Assembly (NCBI RefSeq): GCF_905220365.1
Contig: NC_061129.1
Coordinates: forward strand, 1,922,803-1,986,802
Source of the DNA: Vanessa cardui
Lineage: Eukaryota > Arthropoda > Insecta > Lepidoptera > Nymphalidae
Length of the DNA: 64,000 nucleotides
Reading direction: 5' to 3'
How positions within the stretch are numbered: the first letter of the stretch is position 1; every line of letters starts with the position of its first letter. The notes under the pieces were generated by a model that saw only the letters and a program-made list of their open reading frames with translations, was not told the origin of the DNA and made no database searches. A program made the position numbers and the translations under genes. Shown here in pieces: positions 46,795-58,533 of this stretch.

Positions 46795-49700
46795 GGGTCA
46801 GTAAAACTGAGCTTGGTTTGTACTGACTGACTTGGTTTCTACTGAGTAATCGACATATTCATTCACAATTACACCGGTCTATGGTCTGTATGTCACTAGC
46901 GAATAGATGAGGCAGTGTATTCCTAGTACAGACTGTTTTTTGAGCATGGTTACTACGCAGGTGATATTTCTCACTTTCTCAGTATGTATTGGTATCAACA
47001 TTTTTCTTGTTACTGCTCCAATAAACAAAACAGCTAAGCTATTCAATAGCAGACTGTTGCTCCAGATGATTTCATGACGAGAGATTACAAAAAATATATA
47101 TGCTATAGGATATAAGGAGTTAATTTTTGTAGGTTAACTATATTACAATAGACTGAGACCCTTAAAATTGTGTAATGTGTGACGAGCTATAGATAAATCT
47201 TTTATTGCAGTTGGTAATTACTTTTTGTTGTTGACAGTAAAGTATGACCTTTCTTACGAATAACGTAAAAAAAGATGAACATTTATAATTGTGTGATTGA
47301 AAGATTATTTTATGTTGTGGGTCTTGTTACTCTCTATTATTTTGTTTGTTTAATTACAAGATTACAAACATAGACTTATATCTCATATAATCTACATTAC
47401 TGGAACAAACCGCCCGCTACTCAAATTTTGTTCATTTAAAGCTACGATTAATTGACCACAAATCGCTTAATCGAATACGAGCTACAGAAAAAAAAATTAT
47501 AGCAAAAATTAATTGTTTGTTGTTCTGTATTCTTAATAAATTTGGACATTTTTATTTGAAGGGTAAATAATTATTATTTATATGAGCACTAAGTTTACAT
47601 TATTTATGGCAAGTTTAATTATAATTTTTGTAAACAAACAATTTCATGAAAATTATTAGAATGACATCTTGATATGCCATTTCACTTACGCCTTACTAGA
47701 TTTACCTAAGAGGCTAAGGAGATCAGGATAACCGATATGCTGACATGCTTTACATAAAACAAATATGTCAAAAACGAAAAAAGATAAAAAACAAATTCAT
47801 TTTAATATGAATTTACCGATACCGTCAGTACAGTAAAAAAAAACTTTCAGAGAACAATTAAGTTTTCTATGGACATCATTTTTCTCTTGTAAGTATTAAA
47901 TTGATTTCTGTTGTCTTATAAGTTCTAACAAGATATATACCTATTTGTCAAATGGTTTAATCGATTAAAAGTCATTTTTATGATCATTATCGAATAAAAT
48001 AATATTACTGTGATACTGTCGTGACATGCATGATTACGATTAGGCTTTTAAATTAAAATTTTAGTGATATTCCTATTGATTTCTATAAATGTAGTTTGTT
48101 ATTTTGCTAGAATGTATTAGGTTAGGTATAAATTAAAATAATATTATATGAAGTTTAGGTACTTTTTTATATATATAACGATATGGCAAAGGTATAGGAA
48201 ATTAGGGAATAAATAAACACAGTCTTAATATGTGATAAATAATAATTTATTGTCTGGCGTATTTTACAATATCAATGTACGCGTGTATCGCGTAACTATG
48301 TATTATCATTTTAATAACATCATATTATGGTTACATTATCGTGGCATATTATTTCAACATTAATATTTGGCCGATGTTACTAGGCGTATCGACATTAAAA
48401 ATGTATTGAAATGTAATTTGATTAACGATTAGTTTATTGACATGATTTCTGATAACTTTAGCCGTAATATTATTCGAGAATATCATACATTTAAAACTAT
48501 TTTTTTAAAACACTGATTATGGCACGACACATCAGATGCTATGTTGCTTTATTGGTATAATGTCATGATACGTTTACGTAGTACCGATTAAGTCGTAGAC
48601 AAAGTATTCATTTAAAGAAAAAAAGTTTTTTTTTAGATTTAAGATTGAGTGGTAAAAGAAAAATATAAAATACATTAAAAATAAAAAGTAAAATAAATAT
48701 TATAATATCTCTAGTCCACCTGTACTGTTTTGTCAACGACTTAACAACAAATAATTACGTCACGAACGAACTGATTGGTTACGTCCGAAGATCAACAATA
48801 CGGCCATTTACCCGAAAGTTGGAAAATTCGAGACTTATTCCAATTTAAAGACAAACACAATATGAATACACAAATTTTATATGTATATCTACGGAATAAG
48901 TCTTTTATTTACTTAATCCTATTACTATAATTAGTGAGATACCTATAAATGCAAATTACAATAATCTAGCGATGCTTTGGCATTGACAAAACATGGTATT
49001 TTGCGTGAACTTCTTACTAAAAGAGAGGAAATCTCTTTACAATATTACCTACTATTAGAATGACGTTTATAGTGTTGCAATATGTTTCTTCCATTTAAAT
49101 ATTTACTTTATATTACTAGCCAGTGTTGTACAAATTAGAAGATAAGTTGCAGTGTTGCCATACTGGCAACAATCTCACAATAAGTACTGTAATTCACCTC
49201 TTTAATGACATTTGTATATTAACTAACTATATTGTATGATGCAGAGAGACTTGCATCGAAACCCATTATAACAATAAAGTTTTAACAATGTCGACACTGC
49301 GGGGTATGGTTATTTACAATTTTATTTTATTTGGACAGTACGTATTAAAACGTTAGCACAATATTTCCAAGCATATTGTTACCAAGACATAAAAATATGT
49401 CTTATTTTTTTATTGGTTATGCTTTCAGTAAGTGTACTTGGTAGAGTTTTTTCATGTTATAGTAGAAACACAGAAAAGAGGTGAATTATAGTTATATTTT
49501 AAATATATTATTTGAGGTCGAACTAAGGGTTCCATAAGGTACAAATAGGGAAGAGTTTTAATTAGTTTTATACTTAATGACACTACACGGAATAATAATT
49601 ATTAATAATAATCGATTCTATGATTTTTCTTTTCAATTAATCTAAATTTAGAGTTCCGTAAATTTGACATTAAAACATATTCAATCAGGCATTTACTTAA

Positions 49701-50363
49701 ATAATTCTAAGAATTGTTTTATAAGTTTGTATATATGTAGTGTCATTAATTAGGAGTAAAGTAAAAACGACCGTTTTATACAAATGGAATGAGCATTCTA
49801 TTGCTTATCAAGCAAAGATTGAATAAAGTTCATCTAAGATTCTATTAATAATAAACAAAAATTAACAACAAAGAAAGAACAATCACTTAGAACAAATGGT
49901 AATAAAATTTAGTTACAATGCGATAATATCTTTACAAATATTTACAATTTGGTATTTTAACGTATACTAATACAATGACGAAGAGGTTAACCTTTTAACT
50001 AGTAATGAATTTACATAACAAGATAATTATAACAAACCTAAACGTGGGCTCTATGTACATTAGCCGAGATTTCATTCATTCATTCACTCAATGAAAATAA
50101 TTAAATGTCAAAACATCAATTTGGCTTTGATATGCAATACGAGTGGCTTATATCGAATTAAATTTTATATTTTATAAATTATTGCACATAGTTTTTTTTT
50201 TTTTTTAATATAATTCAGAAAAGGAGTGGATATACACTTTTATTAACAATTGGAAGCAAAGTAAGCCATGGAAGGATATTTAGAAAAAAATTAGTTGGCT
50301 TGTTTGAACAGCGGCCATTTTGAGTTCTCTGTATTATGACCGCTAGAATATGTTTTAACCATT
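46795..50363. other. spacer between the convergent Iwr1 and ush 3' ends
   Basis: No coding exon is supported. The right part is likely ush 3' UTR (a reverse-strand AATAAA lies at 50238-50243, about 120 bases past its stop). The rest is AT-rich DNA without recognisable repeats. Confidence 0.55.
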
Positions 50364-53103
50364 TCATACAACGGGTGCGTCGTTGACCCTCGCTGGGACA
50401 TTGTTATTGGCAGCGGCGTCTTGGTTAGCAGCGGTGCAATAGAACTGTTTATGCGCTTTGTACGTGTTTACGTACTTGAATGATATGTTGCAGGATTTGC
50501 AGAAGTTGGGAGTATCTTCTTCCGTTTCTGGTTCTTTTTTAATATCAGCGGGAGGGATGGGAGATGTTTGTTCTTCCGGTTCCGGGTCCTCGGTGGCGTG
50601 GACGAGACGCGCGTGTCTCACGAGATTGCCGCGGTACGACGACGTATACGCACAGGAGCCGCACCGGTAGACTCGCTCGCCCACCGCTGGGTTCGGCGAA
50701 GTGGTCTCCCGATTATCGTCTTCCTGTATACAAGAGATGTAGTTCTCCTCCTGAAATTGAAACAAAAAAAATGTTATAATATTTGTGGATTTACCAAATT
50801 AATCAGTGATATAATAAGAGATAAATTTAAAATATACAACATTTTATTTATGCTTATATAAGTAACTAGCTGTGCCGTACAAGGTCGCAACCTTGTACGC
50901 TTATGAATTTAACAAAAAAAAAAAATAGTGGAGCCTAAGTTACATCTTATTATATCTGTTATATGCCAGTGAAAGTCTTATTAAAATTGGTCTAGCCGTT
51001 TTAGATATTAGCCGAAACAAACAGACAGACAAACAAAAATTGTAAAAAATGTTATTTTGGTGTATGTACCGTGTATAAATGCATATGCATTGAGTAAAAA
51101 GGAGCTAGTTAAATATTACAAACAGACACTACAATTTTATTATACTTATAGATGCGTAGCTAAAATGTTGTTCTTTTATATAATGTATTTTAAGGCATCA
51201 ATACTCACATGAAGGTCAGCGGGCTTCTCGCGGAAATGCATTCGTATATGAGTACGCATGCCACGTAGCGTGTTTCCTCTGTATCGGCAGATCGTGCAGC
51301 GGAACGCTTTGACTCCGGCATGGGATTCTAAGTGGCGTTGCGCCGCTGCCGTCGTGGGAGACACTACTTCGCAACACGGACACTTTCGTCCACCATCCGA
51401 TCCTGACGCAGGTCGTGGCACTTCAGGAATGCTCCGAGGCGATCGAGTCTCTCTTTTCGTACAGTAATATGATTGGTGAGTGGTTAAATTATCTAGGGAA
51501 CTAAAGTGTATTCCACACGCCAAGCAGATAAGTTGGCGGTACTGTGGTGGCGGACCAGGCTCCGGTGGCGCTGGACTAGCTCGTTCTTCTCCTCCACCAG
51601 CAGAGCAGTAGTGACGTTTATGTATACGATAGTTTTCAAATTTGCAGAATACTATATTGCACTCTTTACATTTGGAAACTCCTTGTTTAACCAATACTTG
51701 AGGTGACGTCACGGGCAATTCTGTAGCTAGTCGTAATGCCAAGGCTGGTGGTAAAATCGGAGGTGGGACGACCGGTGTAAATTTTTCTTCTGGAGGAGAA
51801 GGCACACTTGGTGGTTTTGGAGTGGGTCCTCTTGAATTACGGCGGCGTCTCTTAGGTGAATTTTCTCCACTTGGCGAAGAAGATCTTCTAGAAGGAGATG
51901 GTGTACCAGGAGATCCTGGTAGCGATGGAGCACAAACTATTTGTTCTGGGGTCGTAGAACGCATCCGGTTCTCCTTCTCGTGTTCATCTGTAGTAACGGA
52001 TTCTGGAGATCGACGAACGCTCAGATCTAAAGGTGTAGCCCCATCTCGAGATGGTTCTCGTGGTCTATTAGCCGATTTCAAAACCTCAGGTTCTTTCACT
52101 TCCGGATTCATATTTGGCAACGCTCGACTAATAGGTTGAAATGTTCCATTTGGTAATAAAAAGCAAGGCGTATCTGGATCTGGTAATGTGGTGCCTGGAA
52201 GTGTGCTAGCACTTCTTAAAATAGAATATGGAACTATGAGAATCGGATTTGTTGGCAAAGCTAATGCATATTGGTTTTGAGCAGGCGGGGTGGCCCCAGG
52301 AGACGGAGGCGCGGAACCCGATGTTGCAGATCCAGCCCTGGCCGCTGCTAATGCTTGTTTCACAACTTGTCTCGTATTACAGTAATGAGCTTTATGCGCT
52401 CGGTATGTTTTAACTGAGCTAAAATGAATATCACAATCTACACAATATCGATCTTGAGCTGGTGGACCTTCAGTTGTTTCGCCGTTTGATGTAGGAGGTG
52501 GTACGGGAGTGCCACTGTTCACCGGTGACGAGGAATGCATTCTCATATGACGATTTAAACTGACTTTTTTATCAGCGCTATACGAACAATATGTGCACGC
52601 ATACTGCTTGCCCAGCGGTCGCGGCGTTTTTGAGTCGCCGCTTGACTCGTCGCCCGCTGCATCTATCGGTGTTTCAGTACCATCGGGTTTCGTTCTACGT
52701 TTTGAACAATAGTGTTCTTGATGTGCTTGGAGCGTACTGAGTGACGAATATCGTATTCCACAAGGCTTGCACATGTAGCCGGGTGGAGTCACGGTCGCTG
52801 CAGGAAACAGCGCCGGAAAGTTAGCCGCCGTGAGAGCTAAGCCATAATCTCTCGCTTGTTGCGCTGGAGCGGGCGGTGGTGACGGCGAGGGTGGCTCATG
52901 CTTCAGGGACGTTGCTTGAGGTGCAAGGGCTGGATCAGTAGCTAGACTTGCGTTAAGGCGTAGGCGTGGTGGAGATGCGGTCGCTGATCCCTCGGAAGTA
53001 GGTGAAGCTCCACCGCTCGAAGCAGCTCGCTCTCCACCCGAGCTCGGCGTGCGAGGTTCTCCTGGCATTGCCTCGCTCTCGTTTCCCCATTCCTCGTCCT
53101 CAC
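50364..53103 (-). CDS. ush: u-shaped / Friend-of-GATA zinc-finger cofactor, last two exons
   Basis: A nuclear cofactor that binds GATA factors (Pannier, Serpent) and recruits CtBP. Exons are 53103-51209 and 50750-50364, in phase, giving about 759 residues after a split first codon. Nine zinc fingers are visible. FOG-type CCHC fingers begin YMCKPCGIRYSSL, RYCVDCDIHFSSV, KCKECNIVFCKF, LICLACGIHFSSL and NFCKSCNISFKYV. C2H2 fingers begin YACTYCSYSADKK, RKCPCCEVVS, FRCTICRYRGN and YRCGSCAYTSSY. The motif TPLDLSVRR, near 52035, is the PxDLS CtBP-binding site. Nine fingers and PLDLS match Drosophila Ush. The upstream exon with the usual FOG N-terminus is not seen here and probably lies beyond the window. 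Met at 53068 (ATGCCAGGAG) could start a shorter isoform. The domain between fingers is Pro/Ser-rich. A Helitron-like element sits in the intron. Confidence 0.93.
50866..51080 (-). mobile_element. Helitron-like element 3' end, ush last intron
   Basis: On the minus strand it ends with a perfect 9-bp hairpin (GTACAAGGT and ACCTTGTAC arms at 50877-50898), then GGCACAG and CTAG next to T. That is the Helitron 3' layout. The body carries the common lepidopteran stretch TTTGTCTGTCTGTTTGTTTC and CGGCTAGACCAATTTTAATA. Confidence 0.6.
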
Positions 53104-53606
53104 CTGTAAAATAAAGTGAAACCGTTTTATGTTCATTCTATAATTATCAATGCGCAAATGGGATTCAGAATAGTTCGTTTAAATAAAAGAAATCGACAAT
53201 ATCGGTTCCTATTAGTGTTGTTAATAGCGGAGCGATGCTAAGTTGGCAGCGGTTTTCTCGCGATAGTCGTCACTCGTCACGTTTCACTCGCTATCTGTCG
53301 ACGTCAGACAGATCAGGCCTTTGGTCGAGGCATACATTAGTGCTCCTAATTGAGACGTGCTCGCGGTATGTAAATGTTCCGTGTGGGTGGGGTGTAGGGT
53401 ATTGAATTATGCGAGCAATGCAATGTTTTACAAACATTTCCGTGCATTAAGGAAATAAAATCTTCGACCCGTCAGTGGGAACCGGTCGCACGACCCTCGT
53501 CCGTCAACATTGCGCGTGAGTATGCTTTCGACCATCGAACAAACAGAACAAAAAGTTAACGGACCTTGTTGTAATTGGATCTGATTTCCAGAAAACGCTC
53601 GCTCAC

Positions 53607-53783
53607 CTTCCTTTTTGAGCGACAACGATCTCGACCGGGCGAGGAATTAACCTATCTTTCGCGCAGCGATCTCAACTCAAAACGCCAATTAATGAGAGGC
53701 TCAACTTCATTCTCCTGCCCCTGTGAAGATCATTATATGGGCACGACAGTGAGATGGACGCGACGATTGGCGCGCGCACTGAC
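53607..53783 (-). promoter_or_regulatory. candidate alternative promoter and noncoding first exon of ush
   Basis: On the minus strand, GGTCAGTGCG near 53783 fits an arthropod initiator (TCAGT) and CATATAATGA lies downstream. A strong donor AAGGAAG|GTGAGC ends the putative exon at 53607. Splicing to the acceptor at 53104 would place the ATG at 53068 as the first long frame. The region is CpG-rich and has CCAAT motifs (near 53763 on this strand). No transcript evidence is available. Confidence 0.35.
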
Positions 53784-56700
53784 CGCCATCTCGCGGTAAC
53801 GAATGCAACTTGAATCGGATTGCGTTCGGGTCACGCTATCCTAGTCACAGCGCAATTCGATTGGCTGTTACGATTCTGCAGTGACGCGCGATTGGTTTGG
53901 TTTGTACTCGGTTTATCTGGCAGCTTAATGTCGGCGTCATACCGAATGCGAGCTATCGCAGTTCGTTAGTTGCGTTCGAGCTCCCGTTTTTCCTTAAGTA
54001 AGTTATAACTTCTGATTGTTGAGAAAGGTTGAATGTTCAATCAGATAGATGGCGTGACTTGGTGTCGTTTAAACAACTCCGCAAAACCGAATGTCGATTC
54101 GTTAAATGATATTCATCAGCATCCTTTTGTCTTTATAAACACGTCAAATAATGTGGTTAAAATGGCTTTTATATCAGAGACAGGCATGCAATTCGCATAA
54201 CTATTTTGTTTGAAGCGTCAAGTACCCGCATTGCTTTTAATAAAGCAGAGACTAGAGGCTAAAGCGATATCGGTTTACAGCGTTTGAATAACAAACGGCA
54301 CCGGTAGAAGACGTAAAATAATTGCCGATGGGTTTGTTGCTTATTCAGTATAAGAGAGAAATACGAAATAATTACGAGATGAAAATGAAACGAGACACTA
54401 AAACGTTTAGTGAAACGATTTTGTTCCGTTCAAAAAAATCTCACACATCAAATGCGTTTACAAGCACCATTAAACGACCATTCAAAATTTTATAACTGGT
54501 ACAAACACCGAACACGTGCCTACATGTTTATAAAAAAAACAAAAGCCGCCATCTTGTCCTTACATTTATCAGATCGGAGATCAGGGTCCAATTAAAATAG
54601 TCGTGCATCGAGGCAGTCACAATCGACGCGATACGGATCTCTTACTGTGACGCCGGTGACCGATCACCTAGAATACGTTATCTGATATCACTACCTGTGA
54701 TTAAAAAAAAAAAGTGAATCGAAATGAAATCATCGACCGTTAATTTTTATAAATGGCAATACAATTTTGTACAAAAATAAAATCAACTACAAAAAAAAAT
54801 ATTAGCATCGAGATTAATCTTGTCAAATAAATATCTAATCGTATATATTTCGTTTTATTGATAACTATTCAAAACTATTAGCTTTAAGAGGGAACATTTA
54901 AATCCGCGTCCTGCAAAAAGGCAGCGTCGAAAGCTTGTGCAATTTTAAAGGTACAGCGAATTGATCGCGTAAACCGATAGTAATGGCTTTTAATGTCAGC
55001 ATCGATCTCCGATACACACGAGCTAAACAGATTGTGTTAATGTTACTCCGTGTTGCTAATTTATTAACTTGAATCGTTCTATATTGCACACGTTTCCTTT
55101 CATTATATTTATTTAAGTTTTATTTGTATGTGAACAAAATAATAATTTAAGCTTTATGGAGGGATCGTTAGCTGTATCACAAAAATAAAATAAAAAGTTA
55201 TAACTGTACTGAAATTAACATAGGTAGTTAAAGTTAAATGAAAATGCTTAGACATTATTAATTAGCCGATTTAACAAGTAATAAATAAAAAATAAAGAAC
55301 TTAAATAAAGGGTAAAGACGTGTGAGTCTTAAGTGTAGTGGAAAGTATTTTAATTAAATAAAACACGGTAATTGAATTTATGCTGATCTTGAAATGTAAA
55401 TACGTAATGAATACATATTACGATTATTAAATAATAAAAATAAATAAATAATTGAAATTACAAAACTTAATTATTTTTACAAATACAAAATATGTACTAA
55501 TAATTATATGGTTTTTTTTTTAATTTGACAGTTGCATATTATTTGAAATTATAAATCCTAAAAATAAATAATTGTCTATTGGTTTGGCAACATCGATTTT
55601 AAACAGATAACGTTCCATTTATCATAGAGACAGTTAACATTTTATCCGTTAAGACATCACATGTGGGTTGAAAATGAAATATTATGAATCATTTACTTAT
55701 GTAAATAAGGTTGTTATAAGGTACATAATATATAGGCTATTGTAGATAAAACGTAGAAAACTGTGTATAATTTATTGCTTTGAAATAATAATGTACATAT
55801 TTTATCACTTGTGTGATAAACATGGATTGCTAGTTTTAGTATAAAGCTTACTTTCATATAATTTTATCTGTTGAATGGAATTTTTGGTGATAAAAGGAAC
55901 CACAGATTATGCCATACATGCTCACAGCAGCCACTAATCCGAAATCATATTTAGAAATGGAAGCTTTAAAATTTCGAAATTAATATTTATGAAATAAATT
56001 CAGGTACAGATTAAAAATATTTCCCGTGTTCTATTTGGATTTAAGCTTCAAAAAAAGTTGTGTATTCATATATTTAAAATTCGAATCAATATATACAAAA
56101 CAAAACTAATTTTTTTAAAGCGAAGTCGACAACCCTTTAGCTGTGAATCAAAATATTAAAGAGGCTTACATTTAAAAAGTTTTTACTCGTTATCTCTGAA
56201 GTTACTGAGAAATAAGTAGGTGTATAAAACATTACTTCAGCTGAATGTCACCACGTATTCTGATAAAAACTTGTCTATCATCCACAGTGATCTCTGCAAG
56301 TGTCTGCGGGACGGACGTCGTGCGTCACGATCGGACGGGTATTTGCATATCGCGGGTTCGATTCCACTATCGAGTTACGCTATTTGTAAGCTGTATTTTA
56401 ATGGTTTGCCTTCGAAGTTACGATCGAATGGTCTGTAGTGTGGTAGGTTGATGTTAAAATTGTATTATTTTGCTTAAATTATACTTTATACGATGAAAAC
56501 ATTCTGCTTTCGATATGTGTGTGTTAAAGGGCAATAAACCGACGATCTTTTTACCTTATTGTGTATGTACCTGTACGATCACTAATTAAACTAAGGATTA
56601 TTATGGATATTAAGGATTAGGATGTTATTATACTTTCAGGATCTACCAAAAGTAACATTACCGTTTTTGCATCATCATTTATATAAAAAAACATAAATAA

Positions 56701-58301
56701 TTTTACCCAGAAACAAAACGTAGGTTAAAAATAAAATTTATAAAATATATGAATTAATTAATAATTTCTCTATTAAAACGATTAAGTCTTGTTTTTGAAG
56801 GAGTTACCCGTGGCAAAAAAACAGATAATTATTCGGACACTAAAATCTTTAAAACTATATTTCAACTTGTATATAATAATAAAAACAATAAAAAAAATTG
56901 TATTTTCGAAATTGTTATCATTGAAATAAACTTCTAATTACTAGTCTTGTAAGTACTTTGATAGCGCTGTGGATAATAGTAAGTTGGCAATGCCTTATCA
57001 GTCAACATAAGAACAAGAAAGGCGCAGACGTGGCAACTCACAAAAACATTGGCTCACGAAGGTAGATAAACATTTCCACAGCTCTATAAATCTAGATGTC
57101 TTCAACAGTACACTGTTATAGCTATTTTCCATTAAATTAATTTATTTAAATGAAAAAATAAATAAGGTGATACAATATCTTGTTCCATACAGATAATTTA
57201 GGCCAAAAGTTTGGAACTTATTTCAATTCATATGGAATAAGTTGGCAACACGAATTACATGTTTTACATTTAATTCAAAATCTGTAATTCTTCTTTCTGT
57301 TAACTGCCTGAAACTGAGATTACACGAAATCATGAGGGCTTCGAGCGAGGAGGATGCGAATAAATCCTCCTTGCTGTGTACATGATTACGGCGACACGTC
57401 ATTTTTCAAGAAAAAATGATTACGCTTGGTGATTTGGACTTCAAATAATAATTAAAATTATTATAATACATAAAATATTATATTTAACTGATTAAATTCA
57501 TTATTATTAGAAATACTTCTTCATGCTAATACGTATATTAAAATACGGATTATTAAAAAAACAAGAGAGAGTCGCGGATGCAACGACATTTTAAAAAAAT
57601 ATTGTAATATTCGATTTGTTAACTTCAGGGCAATACTAGTTCACAAAATAAAATCAACAATAAATAAATGCTATACATTAATATTTTATAAAAATAAAAC
57701 CAACAATAAATAAATACTATACATTCTACTGGCTTATTTATTATTATCCAGAGCAAAATACTCTTCTCATTTCTCCATCTTCATACACTGGCGCGATTAT
57801 TTGTTTAATATCAAAATTGAAAGTCAATTCTAATCGCTTGAGATGTATCAGCTGATCGACTAATCTCCTCGTAAACACGGATCAAATGAACCGTTACTGC
57901 TTTTAATATTGTTGCTATCAACCAATCCGGTTTCAATATTATTGATAGACAATGATCTGTATCTTTCGGGACTAAAACAGTTCCCATCGTCATCTACCGG
58001 ACGTGTTGAAATGGTGCCGACTTTTCTCGATAAATAATCCGAAAATTCGAAACCGGATAAGTTAATCGTCAACTGATTGTAATATACATGCTTTAGTTAG
58101 TTAATTAGTATTCTGCACGGTACATCTTCAGACATAGAGGAAATTATATTTTTTATCGATTTATTTTTTTTAATCGATTTTATGATTAGATTTGTCATTA
58201 AATTATACTTGTGAAAAATTTTAAACTTTGGTAATATTTGTATTTGACTTTTTTTTTTGGTTTAATTCGTTTCCTATGACGACAACTAGACTTATAATGG
58301 A

Positions 58302-58533
58302 TAAATAAATAAATATGAGACAACATCACATACATTAAGTACTCTGATCCCAATGTAAGTAGCTAAGGCACTTGAGTTATGGAAAATCAGAAGTAACGAC
58401 GGTACCACAAACACCCAAGACAACATAGAAAACTAATGATAATCTACATCGACTCAGCCGGGAATCGAACCCGGGACCTCAGTGGCGTACCCATGAAAAC
58501 CGGTGTACACACCACTCGACCACGGAGGTCGTC
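58302..58533 (-). repeat. SINE family C copy
   Basis: Third copy, minus strand like the other two. The tRNA-like head is at the right (B-box GGTTCGATTCCC) and the tail TATTTATTTATTT at the left. It lacks a few bases relative to 29722-29947. Confidence 0.85.
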
